Of a DNA stretch of 43,520 nucleotides, positions 8,621 to 16,454 are shown piece by piece (the stretch's first letter is position 1; every line of letters starts with the position of its first letter). The stretch is from a bacterium BMS3Abin03 (lineage in GTDB: Bacteria > Bacteroidota > Ignavibacteria > Ignavibacteriales > Ignavibacteriaceae). The notes under the pieces were generated by a model, which saw only the letters and a program-made list of their open reading frames with translations, was not told where the DNA came from and did not search any database. Location of the stretch: positions 1 to 43,520 of the forward strand of contig BDSV01000178.1 in assembly GCA_002898075.1 (NCBI GenBank). Direction: 5' to 3'. Made by a program: the position numbers and the translations under genes.

Positions 8621-9073
8621 TCACTTCGGCAGCTTGCCTATCACACCCCACAACCACCTGTGTGCACGGTGAATGAATTCAGCCGGTTCGGCAAACATCA
8701 AAATGCATTCATTCTCGACTACGTCTATTCCGTTCTTTTTACAATATTCTACAGCAGCATCCGATCGAGAACCCTGCTGCATCCAAACTTTATTTATGCC
8801 TGCCGCCTTTGCATCTTCAACAACTCTTTCAGTTTGAGGCGGCGGAACGTTAACAATCACTGCATCTATCTTCTCCGGAATTGTAGCGAAGTTAGCATAG
8901 CATTTATCTCCTTCGACTTCCGCAAGATTCGGATTAACCGGGTAAACACTATAACCTTTCTTCTTTAATTCTCTGTAAATAACATTGCCGAATTTTTTCT
9001 CGTTGCGCGATACTCCGACAACGGCAATATTTTTCTGCAATAAAAATTCATCTACTAATGATTTCGATGTCAT
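8621..9073 (-). CDS. CoA-binding domain protein (YccU-like)
   Basis: The 150-residue single-domain protein has a Rossmann-like CoA-binding fold: NIAVVGVSRNEKKFGNVIYR (GxS..xK motif), VYPVNPNL, IDAVIVNVPPPQTERVVEDA, VWMQQGSRSDAA and the C-terminal ENECILMF. It matches the stand-alone CoA-binding proteins related to the alpha subunit of succinyl-CoA synthetase; their physiological role is unknown. The length is normal for the family. A full AGGAGG site precedes the ATG. It is followed 51 bp downstream by the four-helix membrane protein on the same strand, so they may be co-transcribed. Confidence 0.88.
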   Translation of the reverse strand: MTSKSLVDEFLLQKNIAVVGVSRNEKKFGNVIYRELKKKGYSVYPVNPNLAEVEGDKCYANFATIPEKIDAVIVNVPPPQTERVVEDAKAAGINKVWMQQGSRSDAAVEYCKKNGIDVVENECILMFAEPAEFIHRAHRWLWGVIGKLPK

Positions 9074-9169
9074 TGTTTTAACCTCCTCTTATAAAATTTA
9101 ATAATTGAGTTCACCCTAAAAACGTAATCCTAGTAAAAACAAGGATCAAAAAACTAAAAATATTTAATA

Positions 9170-9212
9170 CATTCCCTCTTTCCCCGATAAACCGGGGCAG
9201 GCAGAGGGAATG
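9170..9212. repeat. Dispersed palindromic element, 'ATTCCC' family
   Basis: A 10-bp perfect stem (CATTCCCTCT 9170-9179, AGAGGGAATG 9203-9212) encloses a second stem (CCCCG 9182-9186, CGGGG 9193-9197). It resembles the GTCATTCCC...GGGAATGAC elements at 11627-11719, 23058-23095 and 41436-41530. In minus-strand direction it is followed by an AT-rich run and could also terminate the 9251-9523 gene. Confidence 0.65.
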
Positions 9213-9250
9213 ACAATCAAGAATACCGGCTTTTTAGACCGGACTCATAA

Positions 9251-9523
9251 TTATTTTAATAAGCTTTTTTCTTTAAGAATATTTTTTACCTCTTCGGAAT
9301 TCTTTACTGGGAATCCAATTAATATTCTTTTTTTTTGATAAATTATAAAAATCGCAACTCTTTTATTGCGTGAAAAATCAGCGGGGAACCATGTTCTAAA
9401 ATCACCCGTTACCCAAAGCCGCCATTTACCGCTTAATAATGCCGGTTTAACACATTCGATATGATCAATTTTTGAAAATGCTATTTTCTTTGAAACACCG
9501 GTGGGGAAATAATAGTTATGCAT
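9251..9523 (-). CDS. Hypothetical protein, PH-domain-like
   Basis: The 90-residue protein is mostly beta strand followed by a C-terminal helix. The pattern KKIAFSKIDHIECVKP, then a tryptophan-rich middle (GKWRLWVTGDFRTWFPADF), VAIFIIYQKKRILIGF and SEEVKNILKE matches small bacterial PH-like (bPH) domains, where 'I.I..V.I.FSDI..IE' leads and a 'P..F...L' helix closes. There is no signal peptide or membrane helix in the visible part. The start codon has only a weak upstream site. The flanking gap to the right is empty of genes. Function unknown. Confidence 0.6.
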   Translation of the reverse strand: MHNYYFPTGVSKKIAFSKIDHIECVKPALLSGKWRLWVTGDFRTWFPADFSRNKRVAIFIIYQKKRILIGFPVKNSEEVKNILKEKSLLK

Positions 9524-9970
9524 GATTAGGTGATTGTTATTTCTTAAACTTTGCGATTAATTAATTCAACAATAAAATCATCTCCGAAAGAGATATTATT
9601 ATAAAAATTCCTTTGTTTAGTTCTAAATCAAATCTATTCCGTTTGAGTATTTATAATCGAGTTTTTATAAATTTAAGCATAGTTATCTAATTGATTAATT
9701 ATTGTTTTAAGTTTTAACCATATTTATGTTTGCTGTATTTTAAGCTCATCGGATTTATCTGCCAAAGTCGGAGTTCCATCGAGCTATAATCATCCTCGTC
9801 CGGATATCTTGTCGTTTGTAATTTCTATGTCTTTTATTTTTAATTGGTTTTTTTTATCCCATTATTCGCTTAACCTATATATTAGAAAGATGTACTATCG
9901 ACTCTTTTTTTAGAATAGAGCCGAATTATACAAAGTATTTCACCAAGAATTTTCTTATACTTTTTCGTTA
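9524..9970. other. AT-rich gap with one unexplained higher-complexity block
   Basis: No gene with a start is supported. Bases about 9745-9825 stand out as less AT-rich and protein-like. On the minus strand one frame reads IEITNDKISGRG, two stops, then LDGTPTLADKSDELK, and another frame reads RYPDEDDYSSMELRLWQ. The plus strand is also open there. This may be a decayed gene fragment; I could not identify it. Confidence 0.3.
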
Positions 9971-10106
9971 TGTACATTATTTTAATTGGTTTTCTGATTT
10001 TACAATAAACTCTCTTTTTACCTGTCCCGACTTTTGCGGGAAGAGAGGACAGAGGTGAGTTTATAATAAAAACAAAATCCGAAAACCAGTTTGTAAAAGG
10101 TGTACA
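9971..10106 (+). mobile_element. MITE-like palindromic repeat, copy 1
   Basis: This 136-bp element is bounded on both sides by TGTACA. Its two halves form a long imperfect inverted repeat (GGTTTTCTGATTTT on the left, AAAATCCGAAAACC on the right). The centre carries a CTCTCTTTTTACC...AGAGAGG stem and an inserted TCCCGA...GCGGGA hairpin. Related copies lie at 16980-17117 (same orientation) and 41821-41938 (opposite). It encodes no protein. Confidence 0.75.
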
Positions 10107-10276
10107 ATGTTATTTTTAACTATCGAATATATCAATCATTAAACACAAATAAAAAGTTTTATTTTCTTTATCTATAACTTTTTTGTTGTTTTTGCAGGGA
10201 TAAAAAGTAAAAAACGAATTTATAAAAATAAAATAAAAAATGATTATTTTCGTAGTAATAAAAAGGAGTTGAAAGG

Positions 10277-10526
10277 ATGAATAAGTTAATCGATCGAATA
10301 AGCATCAATCCGAACATTTGTTTTGGAAAGCCGTGCATAAAAGGCACAAGAATTTGGGTTTCTCCAATCCTCGATCTACTTGCAAACGGCATGACTATTA
10401 AAAGAAGTATTAAACGAATATCCGCAGATTACGGAAGAAGACATTCACTCTTGTATTGGTTATAGTGCGGAAATGTTCCGCGATAAATTTGTTCATGTAC
10501 AAGTAGATAATCAGAGCGAAGATTAA
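10277..10526 (+). pseudogene. DUF433 antitoxin-like gene with a one-base frameshift
   Basis: The gene starts with a good GGAG site and encodes IDRISINPNICFGKPCIKGT, the hallmark of DUF433 (VapB45-like antitoxin) proteins. After MTIKRSIKR the frame fails and ends at 10465 as a 62-residue product. The next frame continues the family pattern exactly (YPQITEEDIHSCIGYSAEMF) to a TAA at 10524-10526. Removing one A near 10418 restores an 82-residue protein of normal family length. The usual VapC45/PIN-type toxin partner is not adjacent; an aldo/keto reductase follows. Either the gene is inactivated, or the sequence has an error at this point; programmed frameshifting is less likely because no slippery heptamer is seen. 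Confidence 0.85.
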
Positions 10527-10545
10527 CAAAAAAGAGGGTTAAAAA

Positions 10546-11514
10546 ATGAAATACCGTAAACTTGGAAAATCAGATATCGAAGTTTCAGAAATTTCACTCG
10601 GCTGCTGGACTATGGGAGGACTTAACTGGGTTAACGGCATGCCAAACGGTTGGGCAAATGTCGATGAGAAAGAAGTAGCCGAAGCAATAAATTATGCAAT
10701 TGACCAGGGAGTAAACCATTTTGATAATGCTGATGTTTACGGCAACGGCAGAGCCGAAAGAATGCTTGCAAGAATTTTGGGCGATCGAACAAACAATTTT
10801 ATAATTTCAACCAAAGTAGGATGGTTCCCCGGCACGGCAGCCCACGCTTACGAACCCGCACACATCCGTCATCAGTGCGAGCAGTCGCTGATAAATCTTA
10901 AAAGAGACTACATCGATATTTATTACTTTCATCACGGTCACTTTGGAGATAACGACGAATACCTCGACGATGCGATTGAAGTAATGTACAAATTGAAAGA
11001 TGAAGGCAAGGTAAGAATTATCGGGCAGTCGGCTTACTCGAACGAAGATTTTCAGAAGCTCATACCAAAAGTGAAACCTGATGTAATACAGAGTTTTGCC
11101 AATGCAATGGAAACACCGTTCATCGAAGAAGGATCTCCAACAAGAAAGTTAATGGAAGAAAACCAAATTTCATTCGTTGCATTCAGACCATTGGGACAGG
11201 GACTGCTGCTCGATAAGTATCATAAAGAAAATCCGCCTAAGTTTGAAGATGGCGATCACAGAAAAGGATTGGAAAGATTTTCAGCAGAAAGTCTTGCACA
11301 GTTAGAACCGAAACTTGCCAAGCTGAAAGAAAAATTCGGTTCAACGGTCGAAGACCTGGCAAGAATGGCTTTACAGTATCTTCTGCATTACAATGTAGTC
11401 GGTGCAGTAATTCCCGGATTCAGAAATCTGCAGCAGGTAAAAGTTAACTTGTCCGCAGCAGATAAACCGTTAACTGAAGAAGAGTTTGATTTTATAAACC
11501 AGGTGTTTGCGTAG
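10546..11514 (+). CDS. Aldo/keto reductase
   Basis: This NADPH-dependent oxidoreductase has a TIM-barrel fold and 322 residues. The catalytic tetrad is visible: D60 and Y65 in HFDNADVYGNG, K90 in ISTKVGW, and H129 in DIYYFHH. Other marks are the N-terminal LGKSDIEVSEISLGCWTMGG and the cofactor-binding C-terminal VVGAVIPGFRNLQQVKVNL (the family has 'IPG.R..eqv..N'). The substrate cannot be deduced. It is most like the broad AKR11/12-type general reductases. A GAGGG site precedes the ATG by 8 bases. It lies 19 bp past the broken DUF433 gene and ends at a hairpin directly after the stop. Confidence 0.93.
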   Translation: MKYRKLGKSDIEVSEISLGCWTMGGLNWVNGMPNGWANVDEKEVAEAINYAIDQGVNHFDNADVYGNGRAERMLARILGDRTNNFIISTKVGWFPGTAAHAYEPAHIRHQCEQSLINLKRDYIDIYYFHHGHFGDNDEYLDDAIEVMYKLKDEGKVRIIGQSAYSNEDFQKLIPKVKPDVIQSFANAMETPFIEEGSPTRKLMEENQISFVAFRPLGQGLLLDKYHKENPPKFEDGDHRKGLERFSAESLAQLEPKLAKLKEKFGSTVEDLARMALQYLLHYNVVGAVIPGFRNLQQVKVNLSAADKPLTEEEFDFINQVFA

Positions 11515-11533
11515 CGCAGGACAGTGTCCTGCG
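11515..11533. terminator. Hairpin immediately after the aldo/keto reductase stop
   Basis: An 8-bp perfect stem (CGCAGGAC, loop AGT, GTCCTGCG) starts one base after the TAG stop. It has no T-tract, so it may be an mRNA-stabilising or repeat-derived hairpin rather than a classical terminator. Confidence 0.5.
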
Positions 11534-11590
11534 ACCACCTTGTTCATCTGCGAAGTTAATTTTGTTTCTTCATTGCTTTTTATGTTTAGC

Positions 11591-11750
11591 AGTGGGGATG
11601 TCTGAAAAGTGATTTTTTTGACCAAATGTCATTCCCACTGCCTGTCCCGATTCTATCGGGGAAAGTGGGAATCTGTTACATAATTGAAGTTTTGGATTCC
11701 CTTTTTCAAGGGAATGACAACTTAATTTGAACTTTTTAGACAGCCCCTCT
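11591..11750. mobile_element. MITE-like element with 20-bp terminal inverted repeats
   Basis: The ends (11591-11610 and 11731-11750) are inverted repeats matching at 17 of 20 positions by eye. Inside is TGTCATTCCC...GGGAATGACA (11627 and 11719 as outer limits). Further inside lies an ATTCCCACT...AGTGGGAAT stem with a TCCCGAT...ATCGGGG core. There is no coding capacity. The nested palindromes resemble those at 9170, 23058 and 41436. Confidence 0.65.
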
Positions 11751-11772
11751 ACAGGTTTATTATGAAATTATC

Positions 11773-12522
11773 ATGCACAAAGTATATTTAAGATTTTACG
11801 AAGAGCTGAACGACTTTCTTCCAAAAGGAAAAAGGAAAGTGCGCTTCGAGCATAAGTATATCGACCGTACATCGGTTAAAGATATGATTGAATCTTTCGG
11901 TGTACCGCACACTGAAATCGATTTGATTTTGGTAAACAGGAAATCGGTAGGTTTTGATTACCTGATTAACGACGGTGATGATATTTCGGTTTACCCTGTT
12001 TTCGAGTCGCTTGATATTTCCGGTGTGCAGCACTTAAGACCGAAACCGCTTCGCAAGCCAAAGTTCGTTGCAGATGTTCACCTGGGAAGATTAGCACGTT
12101 ATATGCGAATGACCGGTTTGGATGTTTTATATAACAACAAATACGATGATGAAGAGATTGTAAAAATCTCCGCCGGAGAACGAAGGGCAATTCTTACAAA
12201 AGACAGGGGAATACTGAAACGGAACGATGTTACTCACGGTTATTGGGTAAGAAGCACAAAGGTCAAAGAACAGCTAAGGGAAGTGATAAGCCGTTTCGAT
12301 CTTAATAAAGAATTAAAGGAATTCTCGAGATGCATCGAATGCAACACAAAGCTGAAGAAGATAAGCAAAGGCAAAATTATAGATGAGCTACCACCGAAAG
12401 TTGCCGCATGGCATAATGAGTTTTTTTGCTGTCCATCCTGCAATAAAATTTATTGGAAAGGGAGCCATTATCAGAGAATGCTTTCAGCGATAGAGGAAGT
12501 GAAAGAAAGCCAGCAGCACTAA
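11773..12522 (+). CDS. Ubiquitin-like/Mut7-C RNase domain fusion protein
   Basis: The 249-residue protein has two recognisable parts. Residues 1-85 resemble the ubiquitin/ThiS-like domain that precedes bacterial Mut7-C (VYLRFYEELNDFLP, INDGDDISVYPVFE). Residues 95-240 are the Mut7-C PIN-fold RNase domain: FVADVHLGRLARYMRMTGLD, the acidic YDDEEIV, AILTKDRGIL, then a zinc ribbon CIECNTKL ... CCPSCNKIYWKGSHY. The domain is a predicted metal-dependent RNase related to the C-terminus of animal Mut-7; the bacterial role is not established. There is no partner gene in tight linkage. The start ATG at 11773 is the only sensible one, with AGGTTT upstream. Confidence 0.88.
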   Translation: MHKVYLRFYEELNDFLPKGKRKVRFEHKYIDRTSVKDMIESFGVPHTEIDLILVNRKSVGFDYLINDGDDISVYPVFESLDISGVQHLRPKPLRKPKFVADVHLGRLARYMRMTGLDVLYNNKYDDEEIVKISAGERRAILTKDRGILKRNDVTHGYWVRSTKVKEQLREVISRFDLNKELKEFSRCIECNTKLKKISKGKIIDELPPKVAAWHNEFFCCPSCNKIYWKGSHYQRMLSAIEEVKESQQH

Positions 12523-12629
12523 TCACTTACCACAATTATTAAATAGTACCGATAGAGTAACCTAAATAATTAATTGAATATTGATAACTTTAATTTCATT
12601 TAAAATTATTTAACGGAACCGGCTTTTTC

Positions 12630-13856
12630 ATGTGGATCATCGTACGCTTACTCATCGGCATTATAATTCTTGCAGTTGTTGAAATCTATTTTATAAAAAG
12701 AACCGACCAGGCAGTAAAGAAACTTTTCCCCTTATTCCATCAAAAGAAATTTGCAGTTATTAAAAAAATATTTCTTGGGTGGGTAAATCTATACCCGGTT
12801 GTGTTGATATATGTTTTTGTCAGATTTGCTATTACTTCAGAGTATGTATCAACACCGGAGAGCGGTTGGTTCGATTATCTTCTCGTCTATCCTTTTTGGC
12901 TCCTGTTTATTCTGATGCTGCAAACAGCGCTTTATTTTCTTTTGATAGATATAATTAAACTGGTTCTTTACCCGCTCTTCAAAAGGCATAAGGAAAAATA
13001 TTTGCGGTACCAGGCAATTGCTGTTTTAATGCTTGTAATAGGGTTTGCTGTTTACATTCCAATTAGAGTGGTTTACGATTACAATACGGTATCCGTAAGA
13101 ATTGTTAATTATAAAAAACAGAACCTTCCCAACGCGTTAGAGAATTTTAAAATAGCTTTCATCTCCGATATTCAAGCAGACCATTACACAGATAAGAAAC
13201 GGCTGGATAACTACATCGGCAAAGTCAATTCTCTTCAGCCCGATTTGGTTTTAATTGCGGGTGATTTTATTACTACCGGACCTGATTATATTGATCTGAG
13301 CGGGAAAGAAATGGGAACGATTAAATCAAAATACGGGGTTTACTCCTGCGTCGGCGACCACGATAACTGGGCATATAGAAATGATTTTAAGCGAAGTGTT
13401 GCAGAAGTTAGGAGTTCCTTAATTAAAAATAATGTATTGATGATAGACAATGGTAAACGTATAATTAATGTTAACGGTGCCAAAATTGGAATTACATTTG
13501 TTACAAATACTTATGTGGAAAAGGTGCCGGGTAGTATACTCGATAGTTTGTCTTCCAATAGCAGTGGCGATTTGAAAATCTTCTTAACACATCAACCAAG
13601 AGAAAATCTTATTGAAGCGGCATATAAAAATCATTTCGATCTTTATCTTGCCGGGCATACACATGGCGGACAAATTTCTTTAGTGTTTCCATTTTTACAA
13701 TTGACACCGACCATGATCGAGACAAAATATATCCGCGGTGATTTCCGGTTTGGAAATATGTTAATGATTGTAACACGCGGTTTAGGTATGTCTCTTGCAC
13801 CGGTTCGTTACAACTCCACACCGGAGATTACATTGATTGTCTTGAGCCGCAAGTAA
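12630..13856 (+). CDS. Membrane-anchored metallophosphoesterase (YaeI-like)
   Basis: The 408-residue protein has four or so N-terminal membrane segments (IVRLLIGIIILAVVEIYFI, LVYPFWLLFILMLQTALYFL, YQAIAVLMLVIGFAVYIPI) followed by a calcineurin-like phosphoesterase domain from about residue 165. Metal-site motifs are FISDIQADH, LVLIAGDFI, VGDHDNW, FLTHQP and LAGHTHGGQ. Two positions differ from the textbook motif: D-x-Q instead of D-x-H in the first, and GDHD instead of GNHD in the third. Homologues act on lipid or nucleotide pyrophosphate-type substrates, but the substrate here is unknown. The catalytic domain would sit on one membrane face. It stands alone, with the MOSC gene 75 bp downstream. 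Confidence 0.88.
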   Translation: MWIIVRLLIGIIILAVVEIYFIKRTDQAVKKLFPLFHQKKFAVIKKIFLGWVNLYPVVLIYVFVRFAITSEYVSTPESGWFDYLLVYPFWLLFILMLQTALYFLLIDIIKLVLYPLFKRHKEKYLRYQAIAVLMLVIGFAVYIPIRVVYDYNTVSVRIVNYKKQNLPNALENFKIAFISDIQADHYTDKKRLDNYIGKVNSLQPDLVLIAGDFITTGPDYIDLSGKEMGTIKSKYGVYSCVGDHDNWAYRNDFKRSVAEVRSSLIKNNVLMIDNGKRIINVNGAKIGITFVTNTYVEKVPGSILDSLSSNSSGDLKIFLTHQPRENLIEAAYKNHFDLYLAGHTHGGQISLVFPFLQLTPTMIETKYIRGDFRFGNMLMIVTRGLGMSLAPVRYNSTPEITLIVLSRK

Positions 13857-13931
13857 TTTCGATACAAGAATAAAAATTTCGATATTTAATATTGTAATTT
13901 TTAAAATATCTAAAGAACTTTAATTGACAAA

Positions 13932-14750
13932 ATGAGTAAACACAACATATCCGGTATTTACATCTATCCTGTAAAATCCCTCGGCGGTATTTCTCTACAA
14001 TCATCAATGGTTGAAGAACGCGGATTAAAATACGACCGCCGGTGGATGCTCGTTGATGAAAACAATAAATTCTTAACCCAAAGAATTCATCCGCAAATGG
14101 CTTTGCTTTACGTGGAAATGGAAAACGACCGGCTCATTATTAAAAAGAAGAAGCAGAACAAAATTATGCCGCTGAACATTCCGTTGATCCCGAATTTAAA
14201 GAAGGAAGTAAAAGTTCGGGTTTGGAAAGATAATGTCCACGCTTTAGTATATGATGATAATGTAAACAACTGGTTCAGCAAGGCGATTGGGTTTAACTGC
14301 AAACTCGTTTACATGCCCGATTCAACAAAGCGTAAAGTTGATGAACAATATGCAGTAAACAAAATTGTCGGCTTCGCAGACGGTTACCCGCTGATGATGA
14401 CCGGTGAAGAATCACTAAACGATCTTAATAGTAAATTAAAACATCCCCTCCCGATGAACCGTTTCAGACCAAGCATTGTTTTCAGCGGGGGCGATCCGTT
14501 TGATGAAGACAATTTGAAAAGTTTTAAAATTGGTGATCTTCAATTCCGGGTTGTTAAGCCCTGCTCACGCTGCGTTATAACTACTGTTGATCCTGAAACG
14601 GGAGGAAAAGGGAAAGAACCGTTAAAGACGTTATCAACTTATAGAGAGAAAGACGGTAAAGTTTATTTCGGAATGAATGTAGTTGCCGACAGCGTGGGAA
14701 TAATTAATGTTGGCGACCCGCTCAAAGTCAACCATACCACAAACGATTAA
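13932..14750 (+). CDS. MOSC domain protein (YcbX-like)
   Basis: The 272-residue protein combines the MOSC N-terminal beta-barrel (ISGIYIYPVKSLGGISLQ, LKYDRRWMLVDENN, FLTQRIHPQMALL) and a MOSC domain (GEESLNDLN, PLPMNRFRPSIVFSGG, KIGDLQFRVVKPCSRCVITT). The conserved cysteine of the MOSC fold is in KPCSRC, which in YcbX- and mARC-type enzymes binds the molybdenum cofactor. The family reduces N-hydroxylated compounds or transfers sulfur to Moco. There is no fused ferredoxin domain as in E. coli YcbX. Electron partners and substrate are not evident from the context. It follows the metallophosphoesterase on the same strand. Confidence 0.92.
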   Translation: MSKHNISGIYIYPVKSLGGISLQSSMVEERGLKYDRRWMLVDENNKFLTQRIHPQMALLYVEMENDRLIIKKKKQNKIMPLNIPLIPNLKKEVKVRVWKDNVHALVYDDNVNNWFSKAIGFNCKLVYMPDSTKRKVDEQYAVNKIVGFADGYPLMMTGEESLNDLNSKLKHPLPMNRFRPSIVFSGGDPFDEDNLKSFKIGDLQFRVVKPCSRCVITTVDPETGGKGKEPLKTLSTYREKDGKVYFGMNVVADSVGIINVGDPLKVNHTTND

Positions 14751-14763
14751 CCCTTCCTCGTAT

Positions 14764-15024
14764 CACAGATTGCTAATCTGTGTTATCTGGGCTACGATTT
14801 TTAATATTTTTTCCATTAACACCTGGCTTGAGAGGTTGTGTGAAAATATCATTAATGTTAGAAAACGCATCCCAAAACCCCTTCCCTCGAGAAGGGAAGG
14901 GGTATAATCCGGGCTTAAATCACTCTTCATTTAAAAGTCCCTCTCATTTTAAGAGATGGATTTAGAGCTTGCCCCGAATTTATTTCGGGGGTGAGTTTAC
15001 TAATCTTCACACGGTCTCTTAATC
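14764..15024. repeat. Cluster of short hairpin repeats after the MOSC gene
   Basis: There are three clean hairpins: CACAGATT-GCT-AATCTGTG (14764-14782), a CCCCTTCCCT...AAGGGAAGGGG stem (14878-14902) and CCCCGAA...TTCGGGG (14972-14990). A stretch at 14991-15024 (GTGAGTTTACTAATCTTCAC onward) recurs in the same orientation at about 27858-27891. No gene is seen. This is a composite of dispersed repeat modules. Confidence 0.65.
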
Positions 15025-15026
15025 CC

Positions 15027-15166
15027 GGTGTAAACGAAACGATAACTTGAACTATTAACTGTTTTAACAGTTTAATATTTTAGACGGTCAATTTGAGACC
15101 TATAAAAAGGCATTTGCCTTTTATCATTAAATTAGTAGCCTCACAGGAGTGGTTACTAGCAGCAGT
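15027..15166 (+). repeat. 140-bp conserved element with hairpins, copy 1
   Basis: This block matches the reverse complement of 28019-28157 along nearly its whole length. It contains the palindrome AACTGTTTTAACAGTT (15057-15072), a GGTC/GACC stem, an AAAAGGCATTTGCCTTTT hairpin, and AGTAGCC...GGTTACT near the right end (15134-15156). It ends 8 bp from the 3' end of the yceI gene. See the finding on this pair. Confidence 0.75.
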
Positions 15167-15173
15167 AATTGAA

Positions 15174-15812
15174 TTACATCTTGTTGGAACCGATAATGTT
15201 TACGTTTATTTCTATTTCATCGGACACCTTTTTACCAAGAGCCATGTGCTGCACGCCGTAATCAGAAAGTTTAATGTTAAACTTTGCCCTTATACTTAGC
15301 AAGTCGCCAGGCATTTTCATCTTTGTCATTTCGCTTTCTTCAAGATAAACAAGCGTAACCTCCGAATTAACTTCTTTTGTTACCCCGCGAACAGTGAACT
15401 CACCGGTAACTAATGCTTTAATCTTATTACCTTTTATCTTTTCAACATTTTTTATGTTAACGATCTTAAAAGAAATCGTCGGAAATTTTTCTGCATCCAG
15501 CCAATCTTCGCTGCGAATATGTTTATCCCGCAGTTCAATCCCGGTTTTAAGTGATGCAGTAGATATTGAGATTTCACCTTCCAGAGTATTCTCGATGTCT
15601 TCGGAATCAAAAGAAACACTTCCCCAAACATCGCTGCTCATCCCGGTTATATCTTCGAGAGGTGTTTCGCTGTAAAACGTTGCCTGGTTCCTTCCCATTT
15701 TATCTTTGAATGAAAAAGTTTGCGTGCCTTTATTTTTTGTATCAAACCCGCTGGCAAATGTTGCAGTAATTAAGAGCAAAGTTATAATGAAAGATTTCAT
15801 TAGAATTTTCAT
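15174..15812 (-). CDS. YceI-family periplasmic lipid-binding-like protein
   Basis: The 212-residue protein has a signal peptide (FIITLLLITATFASG) and a YceI lipocalin-like beta barrel: GSVSFDSEDIENT, GEISISTASLKTGIELRDKH, DWLDAEKFPTISFKI, VTGEFTVRGVTKEV. The family binds isoprenoid or amphiphilic molecules in the periplasm; no enzymatic role is known. Two in-frame ATGs lie close together (MKILMKSF). The first overlaps the stop of the upstream membrane protein as ATGA with AAGGAA upstream, so I chose it. The two genes form an operon. Confidence 0.9.
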   Translation of the reverse strand: MKILMKSFIITLLLITATFASGFDTKNKGTQTFSFKDKMGRNQATFYSETPLEDITGMSSDVWGSVSFDSEDIENTLEGEISISTASLKTGIELRDKHIRSEDWLDAEKFPTISFKIVNIKNVEKIKGNKIKALVTGEFTVRGVTKEVNSEVTLVYLEESEMTKMKMPGDLLSIRAKFNIKLSDYGVQHMALGKKVSDEIEINVNIIGSNKM

Positions 15813-16078
15813 GCTATTTCCTTGTTTTTGTTTCTGAATATATAAGTTAATATTAATAACCTAAGCAGAGTTATAAATGAAACTACTAGTGTCAGTTCAA
15901 ATCCTGGTATAAAATTATTCTTCCATTCTTTATAGGTTGACCCGGACAGTTCGTCCTGTTTATCGACAAGCACCCGGGTTTTAGAAAAGTACGCACTGCC
16001 GCTTATAAACCGAAACAGAAGAAGAATTGAAATAATTATCAATCCATCTATTAAAACTGACTTCTGTTTTTTATTCAT
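15809..16078 (-). CDS. Small two-helix membrane protein coupled to YceI
   Basis: The 89-residue protein has two hydrophobic helices (SVLIDGLIIISILLLFRFI and FELTLVVSFITLLRLLILTYI) separated by a ~35-residue polar loop, and a basic tail. It overlaps the YceI start by four bases. The frame remains open upstream of the ATG for about 40 codons. That stretch carries a CxxC-like pair (FNCCFCK ... CLSCH) before a stop and has no start codon, so an ancestral zinc-ribbon N-terminus may have been lost. Family not recognised; the role is probably linked to the YceI cargo. Confidence 0.65.
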   Translation of the reverse strand: MNKKQKSVLIDGLIIISILLLFRFISGSAYFSKTRVLVDKQDELSGSTYKEWKNNFIPGFELTLVVSFITLLRLLILTYIFRNKNKEIA

Positions 16079-16454
16079 TTTCTTTTTTCGTCTTTTTGTT
16101 AATTGATAATTTCTATGGCAAGATAAACAGGAAATTAAACCGGCACTGACAATTAGCTTACAGAAACAGCAGTTGAACCTTTCGTCCCGTGATATGCATC
16201 ACTTCATAAATTGTTTCTCTCGAGGGTCGCTTAGCCGGAAATGTATGCGGAGGCAGCTAACTAAACACAATTCTCAATTACGGTATGGTCGAGCATACCT
16301 GTAAATTTTAGCCACTAATTTCACTAATTAACACGAATTTAGATTAACGGCTACTTTAAATAGCTGTTATAGTATTATTACTTAAATCTTTATTTTTTTA
16401 TACGAGGGAATTTTTGGAATTTTATTTACAGCCAAATCCAAACGCTTTAATAGT
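16079..16454 (-). other. Leader region of the membrane protein/YceI operon, possibly structured
   Basis: This 376-bp gap holds no gene. Read on the minus strand, its part nearest the operon (about 16300 to 16130) is richer in GC and has three neat hairpins: GGTATG/CATACC (about 16284-16301), TTAGC/GCTAA (16230-16260) and GTGAT/ATCAC (16189-16202). No known riboswitch consensus was recognised. The outer part (16310-16340) carries a CACTAATTTCACTAATTAAC repeat-like segment. Confidence 0.4.

Noticed and set aside
15890-15910. TTCAAATCC-type T-arm resembling a tRNA
   Set aside because: It is inside the 89-residue membrane protein gene on the opposite strand, with no acceptor or anticodon stems.
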